This document shows, piece after piece, positions 1 to 9,196 of a DNA stretch of 64,000 nt; positions within the stretch are counted from its first letter, which is position 1, and each line of letters begins with the position of its first letter. The notes beneath the pieces are model-generated. The model did no database searches, was not told the DNA's origin, and saw nothing but the letters and a program-made list of their open reading frames with translations. Both the position numbers and the translations under genes were made by a program. The DNA comes from Vesta saturnalis (lineage: Eukaryota; Arthropoda; Insecta; Coleoptera; Lampyridae), in the NCBI GenBank assembly GCA_036346205.1, contig JARFJB010001349.1, forward strand, positions 129,501 to 193,500, written 5' to 3'.

Positions 1-1
1 A

Positions 2-354
2 ATGAAAGATGAAAATCATGGCAAAATTATGGTTGAATTTGTAGGACTTCGTGCAAAATGTATGCTTACGCGGTTGATGAAAAGGTTGTAAAAAAATCAA
101 AGGGTTCTACCCACGCAAGTGTGAGGCAGATCACTATTAATGATTATAAACAGGTTTTATTTGATGGTGGCGTAATAAGGCGCTATCAACACCTCATAAG
201 ATCAAAGAAACATGATGTGTTTACCATTAAACAAAATAAAGTCATACTCAATCCTTATGATGATAAACGCTTAGTAAATTTTGATTTCACTGATACTAGA
301 CCCTGGGGGGTACAACTTTCAGTAAACAATGAGCAGGAAGAGCTGCAGTACTGA
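2..354 (+). pseudogene. polB: Polinton DNA polymerase B, C-terminal end
   Basis: The last ~115 codons of the protein-primed family B DNA polymerase that copies Polintons. The visible motifs are 'VEFVGLRAK', 'MYAY' and 'LIRSKKHDVFTIKQNK' followed by 'DDKRLV', which are the usual tail of this enzyme in insects. One base is missing near 56-58: the reading 'GLRAK' continues as 'MYAYAVDEK' only after a frame change. The catalytic part lies left of the window. The stop at 352-354 overlaps the start of the next gene (ATG at 329). The assignment is from family knowledge and the frameshift is seen directly. Confidence 0.85.
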
Positions 355-963
355 TCAAATCTACAAAAAGTACCTGAAGCGTTCTTTGACCTCTCCTGAA
401 AACTATACATTTATATTGAATATATTGCAAAATATTGTTATTCCCGATGAGTGTTTTAACTGGTGTAAACTCAAAGTGTGCAAATGCAGTAATTATTAAG
501 ACATTATTTGATAGAAAAATTAGCTTAGACAATACCATTAAAAGTTTTACGAACTTGTGTACCGATAAAGGTTCGTTAACCTCTAATGATGTAAATAGGA
601 TTTTAGATGGCATGAATTTACTTGGTGACATACCCCTTAAAATGTACATATACAAGTTATTATGGGGTGATTCATTGTGTACAAATGCTAGCGTACAAAA
701 TATTGTTTATAAAGACACTTTCTATAAGTGAATGTATCGAGACAGCAGCATATTATGCTAATTACAAGTGCCTCACTATTTTAATTGAAGTATTGTTAGA
801 ACAAAACATTACATATAAGTTTCAACCGTGGGAAAATGAGGAACACCACAAAATTGGATTTTGGAAAACATTGAGAAAGGTGATTCCTGCTTGGGATGGA
901 CCAGATTCGGGAATATGGCCGTCTAGTAATTTAAACGATTATAGAAATACTTTTACTATATAA
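329..963 (+). pseudogene. unidentified small Polinton gene downstream of polB
   Basis: Three overlapping reading frames (ATG 329; 435-731; 622-963) join into one product of about 210 residues if two frameshifts, near 500 and 715, are allowed. The N-terminal part has 'YLKRSLTSPENYTFILN' and 'IPDECFNWCKLKVCKC'. The C-terminal part has 'CIETAAYYANYKCLTILIE', which looks ankyrin-like in spacing but is too short to call. Position after polB and convergence on the integrase gene fit a Polinton accessory gene. Function unknown. An AATAAA-like signal lies just after the stop. Confidence 0.5.
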
Positions 964-1046
964 GATGATGTAATATTTAAATAAATACAATTATAATTTT
1001 TTATGTGGTTTTAATTCATCTAAAAGTTACAATCCCTACAGCTATA

Positions 1047-1959
1047 TTATAAAACTAAATCGTCTTTATTGATCCATGATCTTTCATCCAATCCCCACCA
1101 CTTTACGAATATCTTATTATTCTTGGAGCGAAGCACTTTTTCCACAAGGTACACATTCGGATACTTTGTTTTCTGTAATTCATGTTCATAAAAGCCTCCC
1201 AGCACAGGTGATCCTTTCATGTCCTCCAACATGTAGGTGGTTGGGTTAGTAATGCAAACTTACACAATCTTGAATAGTTCACTTGACCAATTGGGGGTGT
1301 ATCCTTTAGCGAAAATACCTTTAAACTTACTGATTCGTACTATGTCACCCACACAATAACGATTCCTATCAACTATTTTTATGTGAGTGTAAGCCTCTAG
1401 CTTTGTATGATTACCGACATCTTTGGGCTTCATTCCTGTAGTTCTATGCTTACGATTGTTATAATCCATCGTTACGGTGTCAATTGTATCAATCCATTTA
1501 TATTTACCCTGTAGGCTGAATGACTTGTATAGAGCAGACTTAACGGTCCTGATCACTCGTTCCGCAATTGCTGCCTTCTTTGTGCTATAGGTGGAGTAAT
1601 GGTTGACTCCATAACGCTGCATTAGTTTAGTGAAATGGTCATTGTAGAATTCTTTTCCTGCATCTGTCTGCAAATTGGAAGGTTTCCGGCCCGTTTTGAA
1701 GATTGCCTGCATGGCCTTGGCAACTTCCCAAGCCCGTTTTTGTTTTTAATCCTTTGGTCCACAAGTATTTCGAAAAACAGTCAATAACTACTAAAATATA
1801 CTTGTAGCCCTTATTTTGTTTGGCATATGTGTTAAATTCGGCCAAATCTGCTTGCCAGAGGTCATCATATCCCTTAATTATTATGCGCCTTCGTTTAAAA
1901 TTTTTTCTTGCGGGTTTGTGCAATTCATTGACGAGTTGTAATTTGGACATGATCCACAA
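1047..1959 (-). pseudogene. int: Polinton retroviral-type integrase with chromodomain
   Basis: DDE integrase that would insert the element. On the minus strand one reads 'LVNELHKPARKNF', then the catalytic core: first Asp in 'WQADLAEF', second Asp in 'LQTDAGKEFYN', Glu in 'AIAERVIRT' (D,D,E all present), then 'YNNRKHRTTGMKP' and the SH3-like 'VGDIVRISKFKGIFAKGYTPNW'. A C-terminal chromodomain ('VYLVEKVLRSKNNKIFVKWW') follows. The gene is broken by a frameshift near 1735, between the first two catalytic residues, and by an in-frame TAA near 1256 just before the chromodomain segment. Length (~300 residues) is normal for the family. It faces the + strand gene ending at 963. Confidence 0.9.
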
Positions 1960-2305
1960 TTTCTTTAAGTTGATGTAGTGTTTCCTCCAACACTAGATAA
2001 GCGTTAAAGTTCCCATTAACAGCTTTCTGAATTGCTTGCAGACAAAAATCAAGGTATCCTTTACTTATAGCATCACCATCTTCTTCCGGATCCGCCAACT
2101 TGGTCAAACGGTTTCCATCTAAATTCAGCCTTGTTGATAAATAGTATTGCTTGGTGATGACATCTTGAGGATCTATGGTGCTGGTAACATTGCTGAGTCT
2201 CCTATTCTCGACATCAAATTGATTATCATCAATCAGTTTAAACTGAGGAGTTAATTTCTTGAATTGATACTGGACATGTGAACGTCCAAATTTGTCAACG
2301 GTCAT
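1925..2305 (-). CDS. conserved Polinton protein, function unknown
   Basis: An open 126-codon frame between integrase and the next gene, overlapping the integrase start by about 30 bases. It contains 'FKLIDDNQFDVENRRLSNV', 'DPQDVITKQYYLSTRLNLDGNRL' and 'DPEEDGDAISKGYLD'. The repeated pattern of ordered/new-name residues followed by 'DP.D..AI/VTK' looks like the short repeats at the base of phage or virus fibre proteins, so a spike or fibre role is a guess. The C-terminus is a likely helix. This is one of the few frames here without a break. Confidence 0.5.
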   Translation of the reverse strand: MTVDKFGRSHVQYQFKKLTPQFKLIDDNQFDVENRRLSNVTSTIDPQDVITKQYYLSTRLNLDGNRLTKLADPEEDGDAISKGYLDFCLQAIQKAVNGNFNAYLVLEETLHQLKEIVDHVQITTRQ

Positions 2306-2306
2306 T

Positions 2307-3444
2307 TTAGTTATGGTATGTCGACATCAATGCATTCTCATTTATACTGTTTAAAAAACGGCTTTTTGGTTTTTCAATGTATCCATTCTTCATACAGTTC
2401 TTTACAATTGATATTATGTCATTTACGACACCTGTTTTGCCAATTTTTCTGCCCACAATACCTCTAGATCACGAATTAGTTCATGTACATAATTCCAATA
2501 TTTATATTCAATCGGTCTGTTTGTTAATTCCTTAAAAACATAGCTCCACCTCCCTTGTTGTGGGTGATAATGATGATAGTAAGGGTTTGATTATTTGTGT
2601 ATACTTTTTGGTGCGGCTCCCTCGAATTTGCCCACTTACATCATAATCTCGCCTTACAACATTAGTAGCTTCTAAAATACTTATATAATCTTTTCTATCT
2701 TTGAATTCTAGATTTAAATTGGGTTCATTCATAATAAGCAGATCATATAAACCTGGAGTCCTTTATACGTGACACCTTTAATAATCATATCGTTTCCTTT
2801 AATTGTAACGGGAGTATTACCAATTGTCCATTTGTCAGTTTTGGTATCGTAGTATACTCAATAAGTATGATCAATAACACCTTCAGAACCCCTCATAATA
2901 CGTTCAACGTATATACGAGGTAATTCATGATACTGCTCGAGAAATTCTTCTGAGGTGGGTTCATTACGGGTAGTAAAATCATCTGTGACACTAAGAGGTT
3001 CTTCTTCTTCCTCAATATTAATCTCTCCTACAACAGATGTATCTAAGAAAGATGGTATACGAAAACCTGGAGGGGGATTTGTTTGAAGAAACGGAAGTTG
3101 AGCTAGTGGGCTAGTAGCACCCTTTCTTGAATAATCTAATGGAGTGAAGTCTGAAGTCCGTTGAACTTGAGCTAGCGGGCTAGTGGTGGTAGTAGCGTGC
3201 TTTCCTGGAAATATGAATAGGGGTGGTTTTTTGGGTTTAACGTCAATGGGCTCCTTTTTAGGTGCCTTTTATCTGGATTAATTTTATCTACTATTTCAGT
3301 TAGAGGTTGTATTAGAGGTTTATAAGTACTTTCAAATGTTCTTTCACTATCAATGCAAGCAGTTTTAATACTGTTATACTTCTGCTGTATTATTCTACGA
3401 GCCTGAGTAATTTTTTTCTTTAATATCTTTTCCTTGTTATACAT
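2307..3444 (-). pseudogene. conserved Polinton protein with coiled N-terminus, decayed
   Basis: One long gene recovered across several frames. It starts at 3444 with a basic, helix-rich N-terminus ('KKKITQARRIIQQKYNSIK', 'STYKPLIQPLTEIVDKI'), passes a Pro/Ser-rich and acidic linker ('EEEEEPLSVTDDF'), then a C-terminal part with 'YYDTKTDKWTIGNTPVTI', 'YISILEATNVVRRDYD' and 'GRKIGKTGVVNDIISIVK'. Breaks lie near 3270, 2860, 2735, 2540 and 2430. I recognise the layout from insect Polintons, where it sits beside the capsid block, but its role is not known to me. Confidence 0.6.
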
Positions 3445-3466
3445 TGTAACAAAACGGGTTTACTGA

Positions 3467-3519
3467 ACAGATACCGGTTTACCTCTAACAGACAGCTGTT
3501 TACATAAACAGATAGCTGT
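3467..3519. promoter_or_regulatory. three spaced 12-bp near-palindromes upstream of a Polinton gene
   Basis: ACAGATACCGGT (3467-3478), ACAGACAGCTGT (3488-3499) and ACAGATAGCTGT (3508-3519) occur at 20-21 bp spacing, with a fourth weak copy near 3530. They lie between the ATPase end (3564) and the next minus-strand start (3444), where a promoter for that gene would be. Binding of a factor is inference only. Confidence 0.35.
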
Positions 3520-3563
3520 TAAAACCTAAACAGATCAGTACCTACTAAACTACTGTAAGCAGT

Positions 3564-4182
3564 TTAAGGTATTATATATTCATCAAATCCTTTAGGGACC
3601 ATTACGCATGTCCCGAAAGAATTTCATGCTTATGGTGGGACTTATGTGATCCTCATACACATGTTTTAGGTTTAATTCGTCTTGCTCAAATAATATAATT
3701 AGATTCGCATTGTCACGAATTAATTGCTTTTTGGAATTTTACTGTAAATTTGACCCAAATAGAAACAGTCAATATCGTTATGCCTACCCATAGAAAAATA
3801 TGCCCTTATGTTATTTTGCTTTTCACAAGCGATATCATCGAAGATAAAAATAGAGTTTGATTTTGCACAGTTACGCTCAATCACATCTTGATTATCATTG
3901 AAGGTAAAGTAACCTATATCCCTCACTGGGGTAAGATTTCCTGTAAAAGTTTGTACTTGTTTTGATTCAATGACTTAGAGTATGCGTATACACGTTTAAA
4001 TTTCAAGCCATATTTCTTGGTAATCAGACTGATCGTTGCGTTTGTTTTAACAAAATTGAAGGGGCCAAATATAATACCACGTATACTATTAGGAAGTAAA
4101 TCACCATGTTTTGAAGTAATAGACTTTTCATCAAAGTCATGATTTTGAATTGAGAGTTTTGTTTTTGAGCAACTACTTTCAT
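3564..4182 (-). pseudogene. Polinton genome-packaging ATPase (FtsK/HerA type), Walker A altered
   Basis: ATPase that would pump DNA into capsids. The gene is read across at least four frames. Walker B and sensor region are clear: 'NSIFIFDDIACEKQNNIRAY' and then 'FSMGRHNDIDCFYLGQ', followed by 'LIRDNANLIILFEQDELNL'. The Walker A region reads 'GPFNFVKTN', where the family has a glycine before the Lys-Thr, so this P-loop has lost a key residue. The end is near 3564 ('GFDEYIIP' then TAA). The upstream start at 4182 is uncertain. It lies between the unknown gene and the major capsid gene, the normal setting. Confidence 0.85.
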
Positions 4183-4253
4183 CTTAGTGGATGAAATAAA
4201 ACTAAACGAATAATTACAACATTTTTATTTATATATAGGCTATATTACAATAA

Positions 4254-5500
4254 CTATAATTTTTCACTTCCCAGTGAGTGGCTGTACTGCACAATAGCGT
4301 CATGGAGAATAAGGCCATAGACAACAATTCCATTATCAAAAGGTGTTAGAGATTCCATTTCCAATTTGATGTCTACTGTTGTCCATTACAAATACTGGAC
4401 ATGATTTGAATTCGGGATAGCTGAATAATGCATTTTTATCATTTTCACCATAGTAAATCACATCGAAATTTCAAAAAATTGTGATAGGCAGGTATGTATT
4501 GGTTAGCACTGAAGTTCAAATGCATTGCTTCATGTGGATAATACTCAGAATTCAGATCTAGTTTAAGATTTCTGACGTTAATGTGATCAAAATTTTTGGC
4601 CCTTGCTGACTTTGTGTACCTTTTACCTTGTTGGAATGAAAAAATTATCCAACGTGGTTTTTCCAGTCGCATTGATGTTTTTATTGGCCATATGTCTGAG
4701 GTTGCCTGTTTTAAAGAAGGTAATTCATATAACTCCCATTGACAAAATGGAATTATTGATTCCTTGAAACAAGTTAAGTTTCACAGCATCACTAAGTGTT
4801 AAGTGTGGTACTTTCCATTGAATTTTATTTAAGGTTATTGCGGCATCAACTTCACCATAGTAACAGTTTGTATCGCTTCTAAATCGAATTAAAACTAACC
4901 CTTAGCGCATATTCACGATTACCTGACGATAATCCTCCATTATTCCAAATATGCGGTTCAATGGTAAGCACACTGTAAAAGATTTTTCTCCATTTTGCTA
5001 ATCAAATTCTACTTGTAATGGTTCTTCATTCTATGGTGACCATCCCAAATGGCTTAGTGCTTTGCTTTTGCTTGCCGTATAAGAAATATATCGTAGATGT
5101 TATTCCTGGATTTCTACAAACATCCACTCTCTGACCACCTAACTCATAACGAATTTCTTCGAAAAGAAGGTTCGGGAAATTGTTGGTTAAGCTGCATGCT
5201 TTTCTTTCATCTTCTTTTTTGAGCTCAAGTTTACCTTCTATGTACAGAAAACTAACATAAGCAGCCGTAATTAGATCTTAACTTTGAATTAAGATGCGTA
5301 TTTCTTCGGAAGGTCCATATTTAGAAGATCCATATGGAAGATAAGTGTAAATATGTGATTTAATTATAGTATCATCAAAATGTACGTTTTGAAAGACGTT
5401 TAACGATTCTGCAATTGTAGTTGAGAACTTTTAAACCAATTGACGTTAAAAAGTATTTCTCTGCAGATGTTAACCGCAATGAAGGTTGATGACTAATTAA
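4254..5500 (-). pseudogene. Polinton major capsid protein (double jelly-roll), decayed
   Basis: Would form the hexon-like shell. Segments recovered from several frames: 'NNFPNLLFEEIRYELGGQ' with 'VDVCRNPGITSTIYF' (about 5080-5200), 'EKPRWIIFSFQQGK' with 'FDHINVRNLKLDLNSEYYP' (4500-4670), and the tail 'DNGIVVYGLILHDAIV' ending at TAG 4254. These match the order of landmarks in the insect Polinton capsid family. Frameshifts and stops are spread over the gene, about one per 150-250 bases. The N-terminus near 5500 is poorly defined. Upstream neighbour is the minor capsid-like gene, as expected for a structural block. Confidence 0.8.
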
Positions 5501-5560
5501 TGAATTAATGAAGGATTATGTCTTTTATATAAATTTTTGAAAGATGGAATTGGTCCTGGA

Positions 5561-6266
5561 TTAATTCTCAGACCCATGTTCTTTTAGTTCTAAGCGTACT
5601 GTGAATGGTTCACTTTCACCAAAGTCTATTAATTCACCCTTTTGATTAGTCAAATTAATTGTTATATTACTAATTATGTCGGTGTTTACTTCTAAATATT
5701 GAGTATTGCTTGGAGTTTTATCTAGACGATAACCTGGTTGAACTTAAACATCAATCTCATATAATACTTTAGCAGATTTCCCGTTTCTATAAGATTCCCT
5801 TATAATGTTGCACTCTACGTGTAGATTAGTGTGTTTAAGTATTTGGATGTCTAACGCAGATGTATGTAAAATATTTGCTTCTAGTATTTTAGACTCAAAC
5901 CCTAGCATGCGCCCAATGTAATTTTCTTTAGTAAAATCGGATCTCAAATGAACTGTTTATCTCACATTGAAGTGTATTGTTGTTTGCCCTAATGAAAAAT
6001 TTTTCTGTGGGTATCTTTGATTTCAAGTAAGCACTAATTTCATCTAACTCATAGGCACCGTGTGGAATATTAATCACTCGCAAATGAGATGAATTTGTTC
6101 TAAAATAAAATCTATCGTTGTCCGTATAAATGTTTCTAATGCTGTTGCACCCGTAAAATCCCACCAATCCAACAACGTATTTCTTCTCCAAATCTAGCTC
6201 TATCGGTGGGTAGAAGTTGCAGCTAGCTATGTTACCAACACCTTCTAAACTGAATGTTATTGACAT
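5561..6266 (-). pseudogene. Polinton minor capsid (penton)-like protein, decayed
   Basis: Starts at 6266 with 'FSLEGVGNIASCNFYPPIE' and 'YVVGLVGFYGCNSIRN', continues with 'VINIPHGAYELDEISAYLK', and after a frameshift near 5945 with 'RMLGFESKILEANILHTS' and 'LHVECNIIRESYRNGK'. An in-frame TAA near 5742 is followed by 'LDKTPSNTQYLEV' and 'GESEPFTVRLELKEHGSEN', ending at 5561. About 235 residues, the usual size for the single-jelly-roll partner of the major capsid protein. The family is recognised from insect Polintons. Assignment to penton rather than another virion protein is from memory and less sure. Confidence 0.7.
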
Positions 6267-6290
6267 AACTGAGAAAATTTAAGGTTATGT

Positions 6291-6645
6291 CGATTATTTA
6301 TATAGAAATTGTAGGCATAGGTGCCCGCAAATAATGCTATTAAATTCCTGATCTTGATTGTAATTATAATAAATTTTACATCCCCGAAAGTAGTTAATCG
6401 CTTCAACTGGTGGTCGAAGATTACCGAAATTATCGTAATACCATACCTTTTCACCACGCTTTTTGTAGCAAACCCAACGTGTACCCGGTCCACTCTGACT
6501 ATCTAAGTTGATGATTCCAGATTCATTTTTCTGTGGTAATTTAGGCAGGCTATCTCTCATAAAAATACCCCTATAGTATGGTACACCTTTTGTGTATTTC
6601 TTTAAATCAATATCTGTTAACGCTCTTTCGGGTAATCTACTCAGT
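6291..6645 (-). pseudogene. pro: Polinton adenain-like cysteine protease, catalytic His replaced
   Basis: Maturation protease of the adenovirus-protease fold. Reading upstream of the first in-frame ATG (6560) gives 'ERALTDIDLKKYTKGVPYYR', which belongs to the protein, so the true N-terminus lies near 6640 and its start codon is lost. The core reads 'NESGIINLDSQSGPGTRWVCY', 'YYDNFGNLRPP' and 'ICGHLCLQFL'. The family has His at the Arg of 'GTRWV' (CGT here, one transition from CAT), so the catalytic His is gone although the Cys ('CGHLC') remains. It follows the hydrophobic virion protein with overlapping ends. Confidence 0.85.
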
Positions 6646-7018
6646 TTTTTGGAAACGGTTTTATGTATAATGCACCGCCAGATTTGTATGGTTTTAGATA
6701 AAATGCGCCACCAGCGATCGATTCCATCATACGATTATGGCGCGATGTCTCCTCTTGCAATTTTTTGGCATTTTTTGCATCATTGACTGCTTTGGCAATT
6801 CCCGATGCATCGCCAGCTAAAGCACCGATTGCTGATAATCCTGCGAATAATGGAATAAGAAATGGTAAAACACCTCCTTGTTTAGGTAAGGGAATTACTC
6901 TAGGAACTTTAATGTTTTTCTTTCCCCCCAACCTTTTTACTACACGTTTTGCCGTTGACAGTGCTGACTTTATTGTGTCGGTGAAATCTCCGTTAGCTTT
7001 CATTTCTTCAGCTATTGT
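6641..7018 (-). pseudogene. Polinton PLA2/hydrophobic virion protein, 3' half (split by transposon)
   Basis: C-terminal part of a gene whose 5' part lies at 16307-16716. It carries basic helices ('SALSTAKRVVKRLGGKKNIK'), 'PRVIPLPKQGG', a long hydrophobic Gly/Ala-rich stretch ('VLPFLIPLFAGLSAIGALAG') and an Ala/Lys helix, then 'YLKPYKSGGALYIKPF'. This hydrophobic region resembles the membrane-active virion proteins of adintoviruses; that role is inference. The coding sense runs straight into the 9-bp target duplication at 7010-7018 ('TIA' codons). This half is free of stops. Confidence 0.75.
7010..7018. repeat. target site duplication, left copy (AGCTATTGT)
   Basis: AGCTATTGT directly precedes the transposon end ACCGGTGTG and is repeated exactly at 16307-16315. 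Because ACCGGT is itself a palindrome the split could be read as 7-9 bp; 9 bp gives a perfect repeat on both sides. Confidence 0.85.
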
Positions 7019-7200
7019 ACCGGTGTGAAAACTTTCAGCAGGCTAAATTTCGAAGATACCGAAGTATAAATTGGCTTTACAATACCTTCTTTACAATATC
7101 TCGAAAACGGAAGATGTTAACACGATCAAATTTTCGTAGTAGGTTGACAATAATCTTAGGATACATTCAAAAAATATCAAGGTGCACTGCCGTCCAAGTT
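7019..7200 (+). repeat. left terminal inverted repeat (non-array part)
   Basis: Starts ACCGGTGTGAAAAC and continues through 'AATTGGCTTTACAATACC' and 'TCTCGAAAACGGAAGATG' into the first degenerate array unit. Compared with the right end it lacks an 11-base stretch after GTGAAAA. The terminal array unit differs from inner units (TCTCGAAAACGGAAGATGTTAAC against TCTAGAAAACGGCACATACT). Confidence 0.8.
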
Positions 7201-9196
7201 TAAAAACCACTTGACAATATCCAGAAACGGCACATACTATCATGATCAAATTTTCGTATTAGGTTGATAATAATATTAGAATAATAGCAATAAAAATATC
7301 CAGGTGCACTGCCGTCCAAGTTGAAAAACCACTTTACAATATCTAGAAAACGGCACATACTATCACGATCAAATTTTTGTATTAGGTTGATAATAATTAG
7401 AATAAGTAATAAAATATCCAGGTGCACTGCCGTCCAAGTTGAAAAACCATTTACAATATCTAGAAAACGGCACATACTATCATGATCAAATTTTCGTATT
7501 AGGTTGATATAATATTAGAATAATTGCAATAAAATATCCAGGTGCACTGTCCGTAAGTTGAAAAACCACTTTACAATACCTAGAAAACGGCACATACTAT
7601 CATGATCAAATTTTTGTATTAGGTTGATAATAATATTAGAATAATTTAATAAAAATATCCAGGTGCACTGCCGTCCAATTGAAAAACCATTTTACAATAT
7701 CTAGAAAACGGCACATACTATCACGATCAAATTTTGTATTAGGTTGATAATAATATTAGAATAATTAAGTAATAAAATATCCAGGTGCACTGCCGTCCAA
7801 GTTGAAAAACCACCCTTTACAATATCTAGAAAACGGCACATACTATCATGATCAAATTTTCGTATTAGATTGATAATAATATTAGAATAATTAAGCAATA
7901 AAATATCCAGGTGCACTGCCGTCCAAGTTGAAAACCACCCTTTACAATATCTAGAAAACGGCACATACTATCACGATCAAATTTTGTATTAGGTTGATAA
8001 TAATATTAGAATAATTACAACAAACATTTCCAGGTGCACTGCCGACTAAGGTTGGAAAACCACCCTTTACAGTATCTAGAAAACAGCACATACTATCATG
8101 ATCAAATTTCGTATTAGGTTGATAATAATATTAGAATAATTAAGCAAAATATCCAGGTGCACTGCCGTCCAAGGGTTGAAAAACCACCCTTTACAATATC
8201 TAGAAAACGGCACATACTATCATGATCAAATTTTCGTATTAGGTTGATAATAATATTAGAATAATTAAGCAATAAAATATCCAGGTGCACTGCCGTCCAA
8301 GGTTGAAAAACCACCCTTTACAATATCTAGAAAACGGCACATACTATCACGATCAAATTTTTGTATTAGGTTGATAATAATATTAGAATAATTAAGTAAT
8401 AAAATATCCAGGTGCACTGCCGTCCAAGTTGAAAACCACCCTTTACAATATCTAGAAAACGGCACATACTATCATGATCAAATTTTTGATTAGGTTGATA
8501 ATAATATTAGAATAATTAATAATAAAATATCCAGGTGCACTCGTCCAAGGGTTGAAAAACCACCTTTAAAATATCTAGAAAACGGCACATACTATCATGA
8601 TCAAATTTTCGTATTAGGTTGATAATATATAGAATAATTAAGTAATAAAATATCCAGGTGCACTGCCGTCCAAGGTTGAAAAACCACTTTACAATATCTA
8701 GAAAACGGCACATACTATCATGATCAAATTTTGTATTAGGTTGATAATAATATTAGAATAATTAAGTAATAAAATATCCAGGTGCACTGCCGTCCAAGGG
8801 TTGAAAACCACTTTACAATATCTAGAAAACGGCACATACTATCATGATCAAATTTTGTATTAGGTTGATAATAATATTAGAATAATTAAGCAATAAACAT
8901 ATCCAGGTGCACTGCCGTCCAAGGGTTGAAAACCACCCTTTACAATATCTAGAAAACGGCACATACTATCACGATCAAATTTTTGTATTAGGTTGATAAT
9001 AATATTAGAATAATTAAGCAATAAAATATCCAGGTGCACTGCCGTCCAAGGGGTTGAAAACCACCTTTACAATATCTAGAAACGGCACATACTATCACGA
9101 TCAAATTTTTGTATTAGGTTGATAATAATATTAGAATAATTAAGTAATAAAAATATCCAGGTGCGCTGCCGTTCAAGGGGTTGAAAAAACCACCCT
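7200..9196 (+). repeat. left tandem array, ~17 copies of a ~125-130 bp unit
   Basis: Each unit runs 'CACTTTACAATATCTAGA', 'AAACGGCACATACTATCA', 'GATCAAATTTTCGTATTAGG', 'TTGATAATAATATTAGAAT', 'AAATATCCAGGTGCACTG', 'CCGTCCAAG(G)GTTGAAAAAC'. I count about 17 copies of the GGTGCACTG core between 7176 and 9160. Units differ by single-base changes and small indels (CATGATC/CACGATC; AAACCAC with or without CCT). The array stops mid-unit at 9196, where the gene fragment begins. Open frames inside the array are by-products of the repeat. Confidence 0.93.

Noticed and set aside
6765..7028. 87-codon + strand frame
   Set aside because: Antisense of the hydrophobic Polinton protein, which has clear family motifs on the minus strand.
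7200..9196. Regular spaced repeats as a CRISPR array
   Set aside because: The whole unit of about 130 bp is repeated without unique spacers, the context is a eukaryotic transposon, and no cas genes exist.
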